A DNA stretch of 64,000 nucleotides from Amycolatopsis camponoti (GCF_902497555.1 NZ_CABVGP010000002.1:2306501-2370500), one strand, 5' to 3'. Shown: positions 48,866-58,150, counted from the stretch's first letter. The notes: generated by a model not told the origin, from the letters alone. A program made the numbers and translations.

Positions 48866-49927
48866 ATGTCTTTTCACGGAATCCTTGACCTGTCAGGGAA
48901 AACCCCGTTCGTCCGCTCCGCCTACCGGCCGGAGCCGGAGGACGTCGCGCTCCCGCTTTCCGTCGTCCGCAAGCACAAGCTGCGTCCCGGCGACGAAATC
49001 ACCGGCGCGGGCGAAGAAATCGCCAGCGTCAACGGCGCCGATCCGGCCGAACCACGCCCGGACTTCGCCGACCTGGTCCCGCTGCACCCGGATCAGCGCC
49101 TGTTGCTCGAAACCACCCCGACGCGCCTGCTGACGCGCGTCATCGACCTCGTCACCCCGCTCGGCAAGGGCCAGCGCGCGCTGGTCGTTTCGCCGCCGAA
49201 AGCCGGGAAAACCACGGTGCTGCGGGAGATCGGCCACGGCATCTCGGTCAACCACCCGGAATGCCGGCTGATGGTGCTGCTCGCCGACGAGCGCCCGGAG
49301 GAGGTCACCGATCTGCGCCGGACCGTGCGCGGCGAGGTGATCGCGTCCACTTTCGACCGTCCGCCCGCCGAACACGTCGCGGTCGCGGAACTCGCCGTCG
49401 AGCGCGCGAAACGCATGGTGGAGCGCGGCCAAGACGTCGTCCTGCTCCTCGACTCGCTCACCCGCCTCGGCCGCGCGTACAACCTCTCGGCCCGCGCCTC
49501 CGGCCGCACGCTCTCCGGCGGCGTCGACGCGGCCGCGTTGCAGCCGATGAAGCGCATCCTCGGCGCGGCCCGCAACCTCGAAGGCGGCGGCTCGCTCACG
49601 ATCGTCGCGTCGGCGCTGGTGGAAACCGGTTCGCTGGCCGACACGGTGTTCTTCGAAGAACTGAAGAGCACCGGCAACGCCGAGCTGAAGCTCGACCGCA
49701 AGATGGCGGAACGCCGGGTGTTCCCGGCCGTCGACCTCGCCGCCTCCGGCACCCGCCGCGAAGAACTCCTGGTGACACCGGGCGAATTGGCCGCGATGCG
49801 CGAGGTACGCCGCGCGCTGCCGGGCCCGCAGGCGGCCGAGCAGCTGCTCGACCAGCTCCGCAAGACCGGCTCCAACGCGGAGTTCCTTCTCCGCGTCACC
49901 GGTGCCGCGCTTCCCGCCGCCGCCTGA
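48866..49927 (+). CDS. Short Rho-type transcription termination factor paralogue
   Basis: 353 residues, against ~419 in E. coli and over 600 in the usual actinobacterial Rho. The ATPase core is intact: Walker A SPPKAGKTT, ERPEEVTDL, Walker B VVLLLDSLTRLGRAYN, Q-loop/R-loop region GGVDAAALQPMKRILGAARN, and the C-terminal GTRREELL. Upstream only ~110 residues remain: no N-terminal helical domain and only part of the cold-shock RNA-binding fold (FHGILDLSGKTPFVRS, LRPGDEITGAG). AGGAG precedes the ATG. A second, housekeeping Rho presumably exists elsewhere. It may terminate with altered RNA specificity or modulate Rho. Confidence 0.9.
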   Translation: MSFHGILDLSGKTPFVRSAYRPEPEDVALPLSVVRKHKLRPGDEITGAGEEIASVNGADPAEPRPDFADLVPLHPDQRLLLETTPTRLLTRVIDLVTPLGKGQRALVVSPPKAGKTTVLREIGHGISVNHPECRLMVLLADERPEEVTDLRRTVRGEVIASTFDRPPAEHVAVAELAVERAKRMVERGQDVVLLLDSLTRLGRAYNLSARASGRTLSGGVDAAALQPMKRILGAARNLEGGGSLTIVASALVETGSLADTVFFEELKSTGNAELKLDRKMAERRVFPAVDLAASGTRREELLVTPGELAAMREVRRALPGPQAAEQLLDQLRKTGSNAEFLLRVTGAALPAAA

Positions 49928-49928
49928 G

Positions 49929-50096
49929 TCAGCGCCGCTCCCGGAGTTCGCCGATCACCTTCTGCCCGACGCCGTGCGCTTCGTCGACGCTCTCGGGCGG
50001 ATCGCCTTCCCCCGGCTCGTAAAGGTCGTCGTCCGGCCGGCCGGGGTCCGGGGTGCCGGGCCGCGCGATCTCGGGTTGCTCGTTCGGGTGGGACAT
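49929..50096 (-). CDS. Small acidic protein, function unknown
   Basis: 55 residues, strongly acidic and proline-rich (PGTPDPGRPDDDLYEPGEGD), ending with a basic helix (GQKVIGELRERR). It has no signal peptide or known motif and is probably disordered. The ATG at 50096 is one choice; ribosome site is weak. Ends 1 bp from the short rho stop, convergent. Could be non-coding, but base periodicity looks genuine. Confidence 0.5.
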   Translation of the reverse strand: MSHPNEQPEIARPGTPDPGRPDDDLYEPGEGDPPESVDEAHGVGQKVIGELRERR

Positions 50097-50154
50097 TTCC
50101 GGGTGGTACCCGGCCCTTCCCACGGTCAACCCGCCACCCCGTGCCCGGCCGCCG

Positions 50155-50355
50155 TCAGTTGCCCCGCCCCGTGGTCTGCTGGAGCTCATCGATCCGCGCC
50201 GACGCCTCAGCCTTCGTCAGACCGTCCGGAACCTCTTCACCGGCCTCCTGGGCCAGTGTCGACAGATACGACTTCTGCGGCCCGGTCATCGGCTCGTCCC
50301 CGGTCGTCCACTCGCTCGGGTCCTTCTCCGGGTTGGGCTCCACCTGATCAGTCAT
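50155..50355 (-). CDS. DUF3072 family small protein
   Basis: 66 residues matching the DUF3072 pattern: NPEKDPSEWTTGDEPMTGPQ and YLSTLAQEAGEEVPDGLTKAEASARIDELQ, a helical pair with an SAP-like look. GGAGG five bases before the ATG fixes the start. These cytoplasmic proteins are widespread in actinobacteria with unknown role. It lies 58 bp upstream of another tiny gene on the same strand. Confidence 0.82.
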   Translation of the reverse strand: MTDQVEPNPEKDPSEWTTGDEPMTGPQKSYLSTLAQEAGEEVPDGLTKAEASARIDELQQTTGRGN

Positions 50356-50422
50356 CACAGCCTCCAATCGAACACGTGTTCGCTCGAATCCGACTCTAGC
50401 GCAGGGGTCCGACAATCGCCGG

Positions 50423-50845
50423 TCACGAGCCGGCGGGCGGGGTGCTCGGCGGCCCCGCCTCGTGGCCCGCCCGGCCGCGGGTCCGGCGCTCGTCCTTCAT
50501 CCGCTGTTCCGGCACGTGGCGGCGCCCGTCGTTCAAGGACTCCAGCAGCTCGCGGTGGAAGTCGCGGAAAGTCGCGTAGAACCCGTCGTCGTACTCCTCG
50601 ACGAGCTGGAAAGTCCACCGATCGGGGACGACGTTGAGCCCGATCAGCTCCTCGCCGATCCGCCGCGCCCAGTCCGCGTGACCGGCCTTCTCCAGCGCCT
50701 CCACGGCCTCGTCCAGCACGAGGTCCGCGCTGCCCGTCAGCTGGTGGAACGAGTAGAGGTGGCCCCGCGCGCGTTCGATCGTCTCGAACGCTTCGATGAC
50801 CTTGCCGACCGCCGTGACCGTGGCGGCGTCGTAGTTGTCGACCAT
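50423..50845 (-). CDS. Conserved-looking helical protein, function unknown
   Basis: 140 residues, mostly helical, without signal peptide. It begins NYDAATVTAVGKVIEAFETI and includes ARGHLYSFHQLTG, DLVLDEAVEALEKAGHADWA and a Tyr/Phe-rich centre (WTFQLVEEYDDGFYATFRDF), ending in a basic tail. Several His/Asp/Glu residues could bind metal but no known motif is recognised. The ATG at 50845 sits directly after the terminator hairpin of the upstream endopeptidase gene, so it needs its own promoter or leaderless start. Confidence 0.7.
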   Translation of the reverse strand: MVDNYDAATVTAVGKVIEAFETIERARGHLYSFHQLTGSADLVLDEAVEALEKAGHADWARRIGEELIGLNVVPDRWTFQLVEEYDDGFYATFRDFHRELLESLNDGRRHVPEQRMKDERRTRGRAGHEAGPPSTPPAGS

Positions 50846-50850
50846 GACGG

Positions 50851-50896
50851 AAAAGTGCCCCGTCCCGGGATTTCTACACCTCCCGGAACGGGGCAC
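50851..50896 (-). terminator. Strong intrinsic terminator of the NlpC/P60 gene
   Basis: Arms 50855-50870 and 50881-50896 form a 16-bp stem with one mismatch (GTGCCCCG...CGGGGCAC) and a 10-nt loop. On the minus strand it begins 18 bp after the endopeptidase stop and is followed by TTTT, a true factor-independent terminator, uncommon in such GC-rich DNA. Confidence 0.85.
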
Positions 50897-50914
50897 CTGC
50901 CCGAAGCGCGAAAC

Positions 50915-51967
50915 TCAGGCCGTCGGCCGCGTCGCTCCCGCGTACTCCTTCAGCAGCGGCGAGATCTTGACGACGTCGCCGCTGGTCGGCGCGTGCACCA
51001 TCTTGCCGTCGCCGATGTACATCCCGATGTGGGACACGGGGGAGTAGTAGGCGACCAGGTCGCCCGGCTGCAGCTGGTCGCGCGGCACCGGCGTGCCGAA
51101 GCCCGCCTGTGCCGAGGACGTCCGCGGCAGCGTGATGCCCGCCTGCTTGTAGGCCCACTGCATCAGGCCCGAGCAGTCGAACGTGCTCGGCCCGGTGGCG
51201 CCGTAGACGTAGGCGCTGCCGAGCTTGCTCAGCGCCGCGTCGACCGCCTTCTGCGCGGCCGAGGAGGCCGCCTTGACGGTCGGGGCCTTGCCGCCGGTGT
51301 CCTTCTGGGCGGTCTTGTCGGCGGTGCTGAGGGTCTTGCCCTGGGCCTCGATCTGGTCGATCTGGGCCTGGAGGTTCTTCTTCTTGCCCTCGATGTCCGA
51401 CGCCAGCTTCGCCGCGGCGTCCCGGGCGTCGGTCGCCCGCTTCGCCGCGTCGGTCGCCGCCTTCTCGGCTTCGGTGGCCTTCGCGGCCGCGCCGCTGAGG
51501 TTGCCCATCGCGGCGTTCTTGTCGGTCGCGATGACCTCGAGGGCCGCCGAGCGGTCCAGGAAGTCCTGCGTCGACGTGCCGGCCAGCAGCGCCGACAGCT
51601 TGTTGAGCTGGACGCCGCTGGTGAACGACGCGCCGGCGAACTTGTCGACCTGGCCCTGGTACTTCTGCTTGGCCTCGATGGCCTGCGCACCGGCGTCCTT
51701 GGCGGCGGTGACGTCGGCGTTGGCCTTGTCGAGCTCTCCCTGCTTCGCGGTCAGGTCGTCCTTCGCCTTGAGCAGGTCTTCGTTGAGCTTCTCGGCCTGG
51801 GCCGAGAGGTCGCGGTACTTGGCCAGGGCGTCGGACCCGGTGGGCGGGGCCTGGAGGACGGGGATGGGGGCGGCGGTGGCCGTCGGTTGGGCCATGGTGA
51901 CGAGGGTGATCACCGAAGCCGCGGCGAGGGCACCTGACACCACGCGCTTGACGGGATGCGAACGCAT
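50915..51967 (-). CDS. Secreted NlpC/P60 peptidoglycan endopeptidase (RipA-like)
   Basis: 350 residues. Signal peptide to about residue 38 (TMAQPTATAAP). A long coiled-coil region (~50-215, SAQAEKLNEDLLKAKDDLTA and EKAATDAAKRATDARD) precedes the NlpC/P60 domain with catalytic Cys265 in TFDCSGLMQWAYK and His in SPVSHIGMYIGDG. It should cleave D-Glu-mDAP bonds in stem peptides during growth or division; the coiled coil usually blocks or positions the active site. The ATG at 51967 is followed by the basic MRSHPVKR. A ~300-nt leader with hairpins precedes it. Confidence 0.92.
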   Translation of the reverse strand: MRSHPVKRVVSGALAAASVITLVTMAQPTATAAPIPVLQAPPTGSDALAKYRDLSAQAEKLNEDLLKAKDDLTAKQGELDKANADVTAAKDAGAQAIEAKQKYQGQVDKFAGASFTSGVQLNKLSALLAGTSTQDFLDRSAALEVIATDKNAAMGNLSGAAAKATEAEKAATDAAKRATDARDAAAKLASDIEGKKKNLQAQIDQIEAQGKTLSTADKTAQKDTGGKAPTVKAASSAAQKAVDAALSKLGSAYVYGATGPSTFDCSGLMQWAYKQAGITLPRTSSAQAGFGTPVPRDQLQPGDLVAYYSPVSHIGMYIGDGKMVHAPTSGDVVKISPLLKEYAGATRPTA

Positions 51968-52287
51968 TCTCGCGCGGGTCTCCTTTGCTGATCGGCCGCC
52001 GTCGGGCACCGGGGCGAGTCGGGGGCCTCGCCGTGTCCGGCGCGTGCTCGACCGCAACAGGAAGAGCACGCGGTGGGGTCCGGTACCCGGCAGGGGGTAT
52101 CGGCGGCGATCTCGCGTCGCCGTCTCATCGACGACCGGGGGCCGCGAGATCTCGAACAGGTTACGAAAAGAACACGGCACCGTCCAGGGGTCCTCTCTGA
52201 GAACTCTCCGTGACGACAAGAAACACGCTTGGACCAGTGGTAACCGGATCGACTGTGGCCTGGATTACATTCCGCGAGGCAGTTAAC
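51968..52287. other. Leader/promoter region upstream of the NlpC/P60 gene
   Basis: About 320 bp without a recognised gene. Contains a 9-bp perfect inverted repeat CGCGTGCTC / GAGCACGCG (52041-52072, 14-nt loop) and a palindrome CGAGATCTCG (52145-52154). A c-di-AMP riboswitch is often found at this place in actinomycetes, but I could not match its conserved elements. Confidence 0.4.
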
Positions 52288-52307
52288 TACCCTACCTCCC
52301 TAGGGTA
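52288..52307. promoter_or_regulatory. CsoR/RicR-like copper operator candidate
   Basis: 7-bp inverted repeat TACCCTA / TAGGGTA with a 6-nt centre. The right part, TACCT-CCCTA-GGGTA (52293-52307), is one base from the TACCC-N5-GGGTA pattern I recall for copper regulators of the CsoR/RicR group. It ends 10 bp before the CopZ-like remnant, the expected kind of target. Confidence 0.5.
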
Positions 52308-52317
52308 TCCGTGGCCG

Positions 52318-52510
52318 ATGGGAGACACGGCCTGCGCCGTCACCGGCGTGACGTGCGGCCACTGCGCCGCTCGGTCGAAGAGGAAATCTCGGCGGCCTCG
52401 GCGGCGTTATCAGAGTCACCGTCGAGCCGGCCCCCGGCGCGGCGAGGGCGCTCAGTTCGGTTTTCGTGGTCACGAACAGCCTGCGCTCGCGCGGCTTCTC
52501 GGCCGGGTGA
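52318..52510 (+). pseudogene. Frameshifted CopZ-like heavy-metal-associated (HMA) copper chaperone
   Basis: Read in one frame the start gives CAVTGVTCGHCAA, the HMA metal-binding motif (two Cys). Shifting by one base at about 52370 gives SVEEEIS, exactly what should follow in an HMA helix. A further shift near 52405 gives GVIRVTVEPAPGAA and a stop at 52508-52510. Together about 64 residues, the size of CopZ. Two apparent single-base losses disrupt it. A sequencing error could explain one or both. Confidence 0.6.
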
Positions 52511-52581
52511 CTTTTGTACGGTCCTTGTATCGGCTCGGGTGATGCTGGCCGGGTAGCGAATCCGACCAGTGGAGGACAGGG

Positions 52582-53412
52582 ATGTTCACGAAGGCCGCCG
52601 TACTCACGGCACTCACCGCAGCGGCGTTCGCCGTGGCCGCACCGGCGCAGGCCGCGCCCGCGGCCACGACGGCGCTGCCCACGGCGAACATGGAGGCCGT
52701 GCTGAAGGCGGCCCAGATCGACCCGCGCCGAGCCGACGACACCCAGACCCCGGGTGCGCACGACAGCGTGCTGCTCGTCGAACAGGCGTTGCAGGCGAAG
52801 GGCTTGCTGGCCGCGACCTACGTCGACGGGTACTTCGGGACGACGACGATCACGGCGTACTCGCAGTACCAGAAGTCGTTGGGGTACACCGGGATCGACG
52901 CGTCCGGCCTGCCGGGCAAGACGTCGCTGGAGAAGCTGTGCGAGGGCCGGTACACGGTGACCGCCCCGGTGTCCGCGGGCAGCCGGATCGCTTATCGCGG
53001 GGTCACGACGAACACCCGCACCAAGGCGATGCTCCTGGCCGCCGAAGGGATCGCGGGCCTCACGGTCAGCCTCACCCAGGGCGGCTACAACCCGGGCGGC
53101 GTCGACGCGTCGGCCGGCACCCACGACGGCGGCGGAGCGCTGGACATCTCGGTGTCCGGCATGTCGTCGACGACCCGCACGAAGCTGCTCACGGCACTGC
53201 GCAAGGTCGGGTTCGCGGCCTGGTACCGCACTCCGGCGCAGGGCTTCGACTACCACATCCACGCGATGGCGATCTCCGACCCGGATCTCTCTTCGGGCGC
53301 CCAGCACCAGACCGGGGACTACTACCTGGGGATGAACGGGCTCGCCGGGCGCGGGGCCGACGACGGTCCCGCGGTCACCAAGGTCACGTGGGAGGAGTAC
53401 CAGCGCGGCTGA
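52582..53412 (+). CDS. Secreted M15-like peptidase with peptidoglycan-binding domain
   Basis: 276 residues. Sec signal (1-24, ending AQAAPA). A peptidoglycan-binding-type domain (~50-115, SVLLVEQALQAKGLLAATYVDGYFG to SLGYTG) is followed by a Hedgehog/D,D-peptidase-fold domain (~135-255) with likely zinc ligands in THDGGGALDI (His, Asp) and FDYHIHAM (His). It may be a D,D- or L,D-carboxypeptidase acting on the cell wall. GGAGG before the ATG fixes the start. Preceded by the CopZ remnant and followed by a strong hairpin. Confidence 0.85.
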   Translation: MFTKAAVLTALTAAAFAVAAPAQAAPAATTALPTANMEAVLKAAQIDPRRADDTQTPGAHDSVLLVEQALQAKGLLAATYVDGYFGTTTITAYSQYQKSLGYTGIDASGLPGKTSLEKLCEGRYTVTAPVSAGSRIAYRGVTTNTRTKAMLLAAEGIAGLTVSLTQGGYNPGGVDASAGTHDGGGALDISVSGMSSTTRTKLLTALRKVGFAAWYRTPAQGFDYHIHAMAISDPDLSSGAQHQTGDYYLGMNGLAGRGADDGPAVTKVTWEEYQRG

Positions 53413-53428
53413 TCCCGCGGGGGTGGCT

Positions 53429-53462
53429 GTGCCGGGGCGCGGGATCGGACGCGCCCCGGCAC
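53429..53462 (+). terminator. Perfect 13-bp hairpin after the M15-like peptidase
   Basis: GTGCCGGGGCGCG / CGCGCCCCGGCAC with an 8-nt loop, 16 bp after the peptidase stop. It lacks a T-run but the stem is long and perfect, typical of actinomycete terminators. Confidence 0.75.
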
Positions 53463-54295
53463 TGGCACGCCCGGCCCGAGCGGTGGTTTGATCGGAAGCA
53501 CCAAACGACCAGGGGGTGCTCCGATGGCCGGCAAGGCTTTCCGCTTCGGTGTGGTGGCGGGCGCGACCGAAGGCGGCGCGAAATGGCTGCGGACCGCTCG
53601 CCGTGCCGAGGAACTGGGCTACGCCACCCTGCTCTGCCCCGACAACCTCAACCTGCCCACCCCGACCGCGGCTCTCGCGGCGGCCGCGGCCGTGACCACC
53701 GACCTCAAGGTCGGTTCCTTCGTCCTCGCCAGCCCGCTGCGGACCGCGCGGGCCGCCGCCTGGGAGTCGCACAGTCTCTCCGTCGTCACCGGCAACCGGT
53801 TCGAACTCGGGCTCGGGACCGGCCTGCCCACCATGCGGCAGCAGGCCGAAGAGCTCGGCCTGCCCTACGGCTCGGGCCAGGAACGGCTCGACTCCATCTC
53901 CGAGACCATCGACCACGTCCGCCGGCTCGACGGCGACGCCCACACGCCCGTCATGATCGCCGCCGGCGGGCCGAAGGCACGGCGGCTCGCCGGAGCGAAA
54001 GCCGACATCGTCACGCTGGCGGGTGGCGTCCTGACCACCCGCGAAGAGATGGCGGGCTACGTCGAAGAAATCCGGGCCGCCGCCGGTGATCGCGACATCG
54101 AGCTCGCGCTGAACATCTTCGTCGTCGGCGAGCAGGTGCCGCCGTGGATCCGGGGGTTCATCGGGGTCGACGCCGAGACGCTCATCGAGCACGACTCGCT
54201 CACCATGCTCCGCGGCAGCTTCGACGACATGGCCGCCGAGCTGGAACGGCGCCGGGAGGAGCTCGGCGTCTCCTACGTCAGCGTCAACAGCGCCT

Positions 54296-55240
<945 letters not shown>

Positions 55241-55263
55241 GCGCTCCAGCATGCGCGCGGACC

Positions 55264-55314
55264 GCCGTAAGCACCAGCGACGTCTCCTATGCTGGCATCA
55301 GCGATGCTTACGGC
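55264..55314. promoter_or_regulatory. LysR-type divergent operator
   Basis: Perfect 10-bp inverted repeat GCCGTAAGCA / TGCTTACGGC separated by 31 bp, with inner CCAGC / GCTGG arms, filling the gap between the dehydratase and LysR starts. A long symmetric site between divergent genes is typical of LysR regulation of its neighbour and itself. Confidence 0.65.
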
Positions 55315-55324
55315 TGGAGGCCCC

Positions 55325-56215
55325 GTGTTCGACGCCCACCGCCTGGCCCTGCTCGCCGAGGTCGCGCACGCCGGGTCGATCGCCGGGGCGGCCCGGAGAC
55401 TCGCCTTCACGCCGTCCGCCGTCTCGCAGCAGCTGGGCAAGCTCGAACGCGACGTCGGCGCGCCCCTGCTGCACCGCAACCCCCGCGGGGTCACCCTCAC
55501 CCCGGTCGGGGAGGCGCTGCTGAGTCACGCGGAGACCATCGTCGGGGAGCTGCGCACCGCCGAGCGGACCGTCCGCGCCCTGCTCGACGAGGAACCGGCG
55601 CAGCTGACCGTCGGCACGTTCGCCAGTGCCGGCATGACGCTGGTGCCCGCCGCGCTCGCCGGGTTCCGCCGCGACCACCCCGCGGTCGCACTGCGGCTGC
55701 TGGACCTCGAACCGCCGGACGGGTACGGCCTGGTCAGCTCGCGCGACCTCGACCTGCTGATCACCCACCGCTATCCCGGCGCGCCGCTGCCCGACCCGCG
55801 CGGGCTGACCCGGTCGCTCCTGCGCTCCGAGCGGTTCCGGCTGATCCTCCCCGAAGGACACCCGAAGGCCCGCGTCCGCCGGCTCACGCTGGGCGCCCTG
55901 GCCGGCGAGGCCTGGATCTCCGGCAACCCCGGTGTCCCCAACCGCGTCTGCCTGGATCAGCTCGCCGACGCCGCCGGGATCACGCTCGGCGTGGCCTACG
56001 AAACCCGGGACTACCAGGTGACCCTGGCGCTGGTCGAGGCCGGGCTGGGGGTCGCGTTCGTGCCGGAGAGCGTGCTCGCCCGGATGGCGCCCGCCCGGAT
56101 CGCGGTCCGTGACGCCGCGGACGCCCGGCCGGCGCGGGACATCTTCCTGGTGCACCACCGGCGGCCGGGAAAGCTGGTGACCGAGATGGCCGAGCGGCTC
56201 AGCCGTCCACAGTAG
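55325..56215 (+). CDS. LysR-family transcriptional regulator
   Basis: 296 residues. N-terminal winged helix (FDAHRLALLAEVAHAGSIAGAARRL, FTPSAVSQQLGKLERDVGAPLL) and a LysR substrate domain (PAQLTVGTFASAGMTLVPAAL to VRDAADARPARDIFLVHH). The GTG at 55325 has CTGGAGG five bases upstream. Divergent from the dehydratase-like gene, its likely target, with an amino acid or keto acid as effector (inferred). Its end overlaps the convergent second LysR gene by 17 bp. Confidence 0.92.
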   Translation: MFDAHRLALLAEVAHAGSIAGAARRLAFTPSAVSQQLGKLERDVGAPLLHRNPRGVTLTPVGEALLSHAETIVGELRTAERTVRALLDEEPAQLTVGTFASAGMTLVPAALAGFRRDHPAVALRLLDLEPPDGYGLVSSRDLDLLITHRYPGAPLPDPRGLTRSLLRSERFRLILPEGHPKARVRRLTLGALAGEAWISGNPGVPNRVCLDQLADAAGITLGVAYETRDYQVTLALVEAGLGVAFVPESVLARMAPARIAVRDAADARPARDIFLVHHRRPGKLVTEMAERLSRPQ

Positions 56216-57125
56216 ACGCCCGGGCGGGGAACCGCGCGGAGGCGGCCTTCAGCGCGTCCAGGCACGCGCGGACCGCGCCGCGATCCTCTTCGCCCGCCCG
56301 GCAGATCGCGTAGATCGTCCGCGTCAACGGCGGGCGCGTCGCCAGGATCCGGACGCCCCCGGGCTGCGGCTCCCGGGCCAGCCGCGGCACCAGCGCCGCG
56401 CCGAAGCCGGCCGCCACCAGGGCCAGCTGCGTCGGGTAGCCACCGACCGTGCAGCTGATCCGCGGCTCCAGCCGTTGCTTGCGCAGCACCTGCACCAGCC
56501 ACTCGTAGCAGCCGGACCCCAGGCTCCAGCCGATCCACGGCAGATCGTCCACTTCGGACAGATCGACCGCCTTGCGGTGCGCGAGGCGGTGCCCGGCGGG
56601 CAGGGCGAGGTCCGCGACGTCGGAGAACAACGCGATCCGCGTCGTCGACGGCGGGAGCACCGTCGGCCGGTCTTCCCAGCTCTCCAAGACCGCGACGTCG
56701 AGGTCGCCGGCCAGCACGCGGGGCATCGTCTGCTCCGCCTCGCCCTCGTGCAGCGTCACCGCCAGCCGCGGGTGCTGCGCGGCGAGCGTGGCCAGCGCGG
56801 GCGGCAGCAGCGCGTGCACGGTCGTGGGGATCGCGCCGACCCGCAGCGGCCCGATGACGTCCTCGCGCAGCAGCTCCAGGTCCGCCTTGGCCTCGGCGAC
56901 CTGCGCCAGGATCAGCTCGGCGTGCCCGGCCAGCACCTGGCCCGCCTTCGTCAGCCGGACGCCCCGGCCGCGCGGCTCCAGCAGCCGTTGCCCGGCCTCG
57001 CGTTCCAGCTTCGCCAGCTGCTGCGACACCCCCGACGGCGTGACGTGCAGGGACGCGGCCGCGGCGGCGACCGAGCCCTGGGTGGCGACCGCGTGCAGCG
57101 CGCGCATCCGCTCGATTCCGAACAC
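56199..57125 (-). CDS. LysR-family transcriptional regulator
   Basis: 308 residues. Winged helix at 1-60 (ERMRALHAVATQGSVAAAAASLHVTPSGVSQQLAKL) and a LysR effector domain (GPLRVGAIPTTVHALLPPALATL, LPWIGWSLGSGCYEWLV). The GTG at 57125 starts directly before the helix; the much longer open frame upstream is antisense to the transporter. Divergent from an EamA transporter, which it probably controls, with a palindrome overlapping its start. Confidence 0.92.
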   Translation of the reverse strand: MFGIERMRALHAVATQGSVAAAAASLHVTPSGVSQQLAKLEREAGQRLLEPRGRGVRLTKAGQVLAGHAELILAQVAEAKADLELLREDVIGPLRVGAIPTTVHALLPPALATLAAQHPRLAVTLHEGEAEQTMPRVLAGDLDVAVLESWEDRPTVLPPSTTRIALFSDVADLALPAGHRLAHRKAVDLSEVDDLPWIGWSLGSGCYEWLVQVLRKQRLEPRISCTVGGYPTQLALVAAGFGAALVPRLAREPQPGGVRILATRPPLTRTIYAICRAGEEDRGAVRACLDALKAASARFPARASTVDG

Positions 57126-57141
57126 GGTAGAGATCCTACCG
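57125..57141. promoter_or_regulatory. Palindrome at the start of the second LysR gene
   Basis: CGGTAG-AGATC-CTACCG, 6-bp arms with a 5-bp centre, overlapping the GTG start and 58 bp before the divergent transporter GTG. Suits a LysR autoregulatory/activation site. Confidence 0.5.
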
Positions 57142-57198
57142 AATTCTCCGCAGAAACATTCGCTTGTCCTTGACAGTTGCCGCCCGCACGCTGGACCG

Positions 57199-58113
57199 GT
57201 GACCACGACCGCGCCCCGCCCCACGATCGCCCCCACGCCGCTCACCGAGCGCTTCGACCCGCGTCTGCTCGCGGCGCTCGGCAGCTTCTGCATCTCCCTG
57301 TCGTCGGTCTTCATCAAGGTCTCGCACGCCAGCGGCAGCACCAGCGCGTTCTGGCGCTGCCTGCTGGCCCTGCCGGTGCTGGTCGCGCTCGCCCTGCTGG
57401 AACGGCGGAAGGCCGGCCCGGCGCCGCGCCGCCGCGTGCTCCTCCCGCTGCTCGCCGGCACCGGGCTCGGCCTCGACTTCGTGCTGTGGGGTGAGGCGAT
57501 CCCGCGGATCGGCGCCGGCATCGCGACCGTGCTGCTCGCCGTCCAGGTGGTCATCGTGCCGCTGCTGGCGTTCGCCTTCCTGCGGGAACGGCCGGCGAAG
57601 CGGTTCCTCCTCGCCGTGCCCGTGCTGCTCGCCGGCGTCGTGCTGGCCGGCGGGTTCGCCGGGAGCGGCTCGTTCGGCCCGGACCCGGTCACCGGCGCCG
57701 TGTTCGCGATGCTGGCCGGCGCGGGGTACGCGGTGTACCTCTTCCTGATCCGGCTCAGCGGCGGCGCGGGCGCGCGGGCGCAGTCCCTGGTGCTGGCGAC
57801 GCTCTCCGCCGGTGTCGTCGCCGTCGTGCTCGGCGTCCCGACCGGCACGCTCGACCTGAGCCCGAGCCCGGCGACGTTCGGCTGGCTGGCCGCGCTCGCC
57901 GTCGTGGGTCAGCTGATCGGCTGGATTCTCATCTCCGCCGCGCTGCCCCGGATGTCGGCCACCACCGGCGCGACGCTGATGCTGCTGCAGCCGGTCGGCG
58001 CGGTGCTCCTGGGCATCGGCCTGCTCGGGGAGACGCCGAGCGCGCTGCAGCTCGTCGGCTGCGCGGGGGTGGTCGCGGCCGTCTGCTTCGCCGGGCGGAC
58101 CCGCCGCGGGTGA
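57199..58113 (+). CDS. EamA/DMT-superfamily transporter
   Basis: 304 residues with about ten membrane helices in two homologous EamA halves (first half from residue ~23 FDPRLLAALGSFCISLSSVFIKV; second from ~150 PDPVTGAVFAMLAGAGYAVYLFLI, ending AVLLGIGLLGETPSALQLVG). Members export amino acids, metabolites or drugs. The GTG start begins a polar ~20-residue N-terminus. Divergent from a LysR regulator, a common pairing for LysR-controlled exporters. Confidence 0.9.
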   Translation: MTTTAPRPTIAPTPLTERFDPRLLAALGSFCISLSSVFIKVSHASGSTSAFWRCLLALPVLVALALLERRKAGPAPRRRVLLPLLAGTGLGLDFVLWGEAIPRIGAGIATVLLAVQVVIVPLLAFAFLRERPAKRFLLAVPVLLAGVVLAGGFAGSGSFGPDPVTGAVFAMLAGAGYAVYLFLIRLSGGAGARAQSLVLATLSAGVVAVVLGVPTGTLDLSPSPATFGWLAALAVVGQLIGWILISAALPRMSATTGATLMLLQPVGAVLLGIGLLGETPSALQLVGCAGVVAAVCFAGRTRRG

Positions 58114-58150
58114 TCTGCGGGCCGGGGCCGTCACGGCTAACGTCCCCGGT

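Noticed and set aside
51968..52200. c-di-AMP (ydaO-type) riboswitch upstream of the NlpC/P60 gene
   Set aside because: Expected from family context, but the conserved riboswitch elements could not be recognised; only generic hairpins are visible. A covariance-model search would decide.
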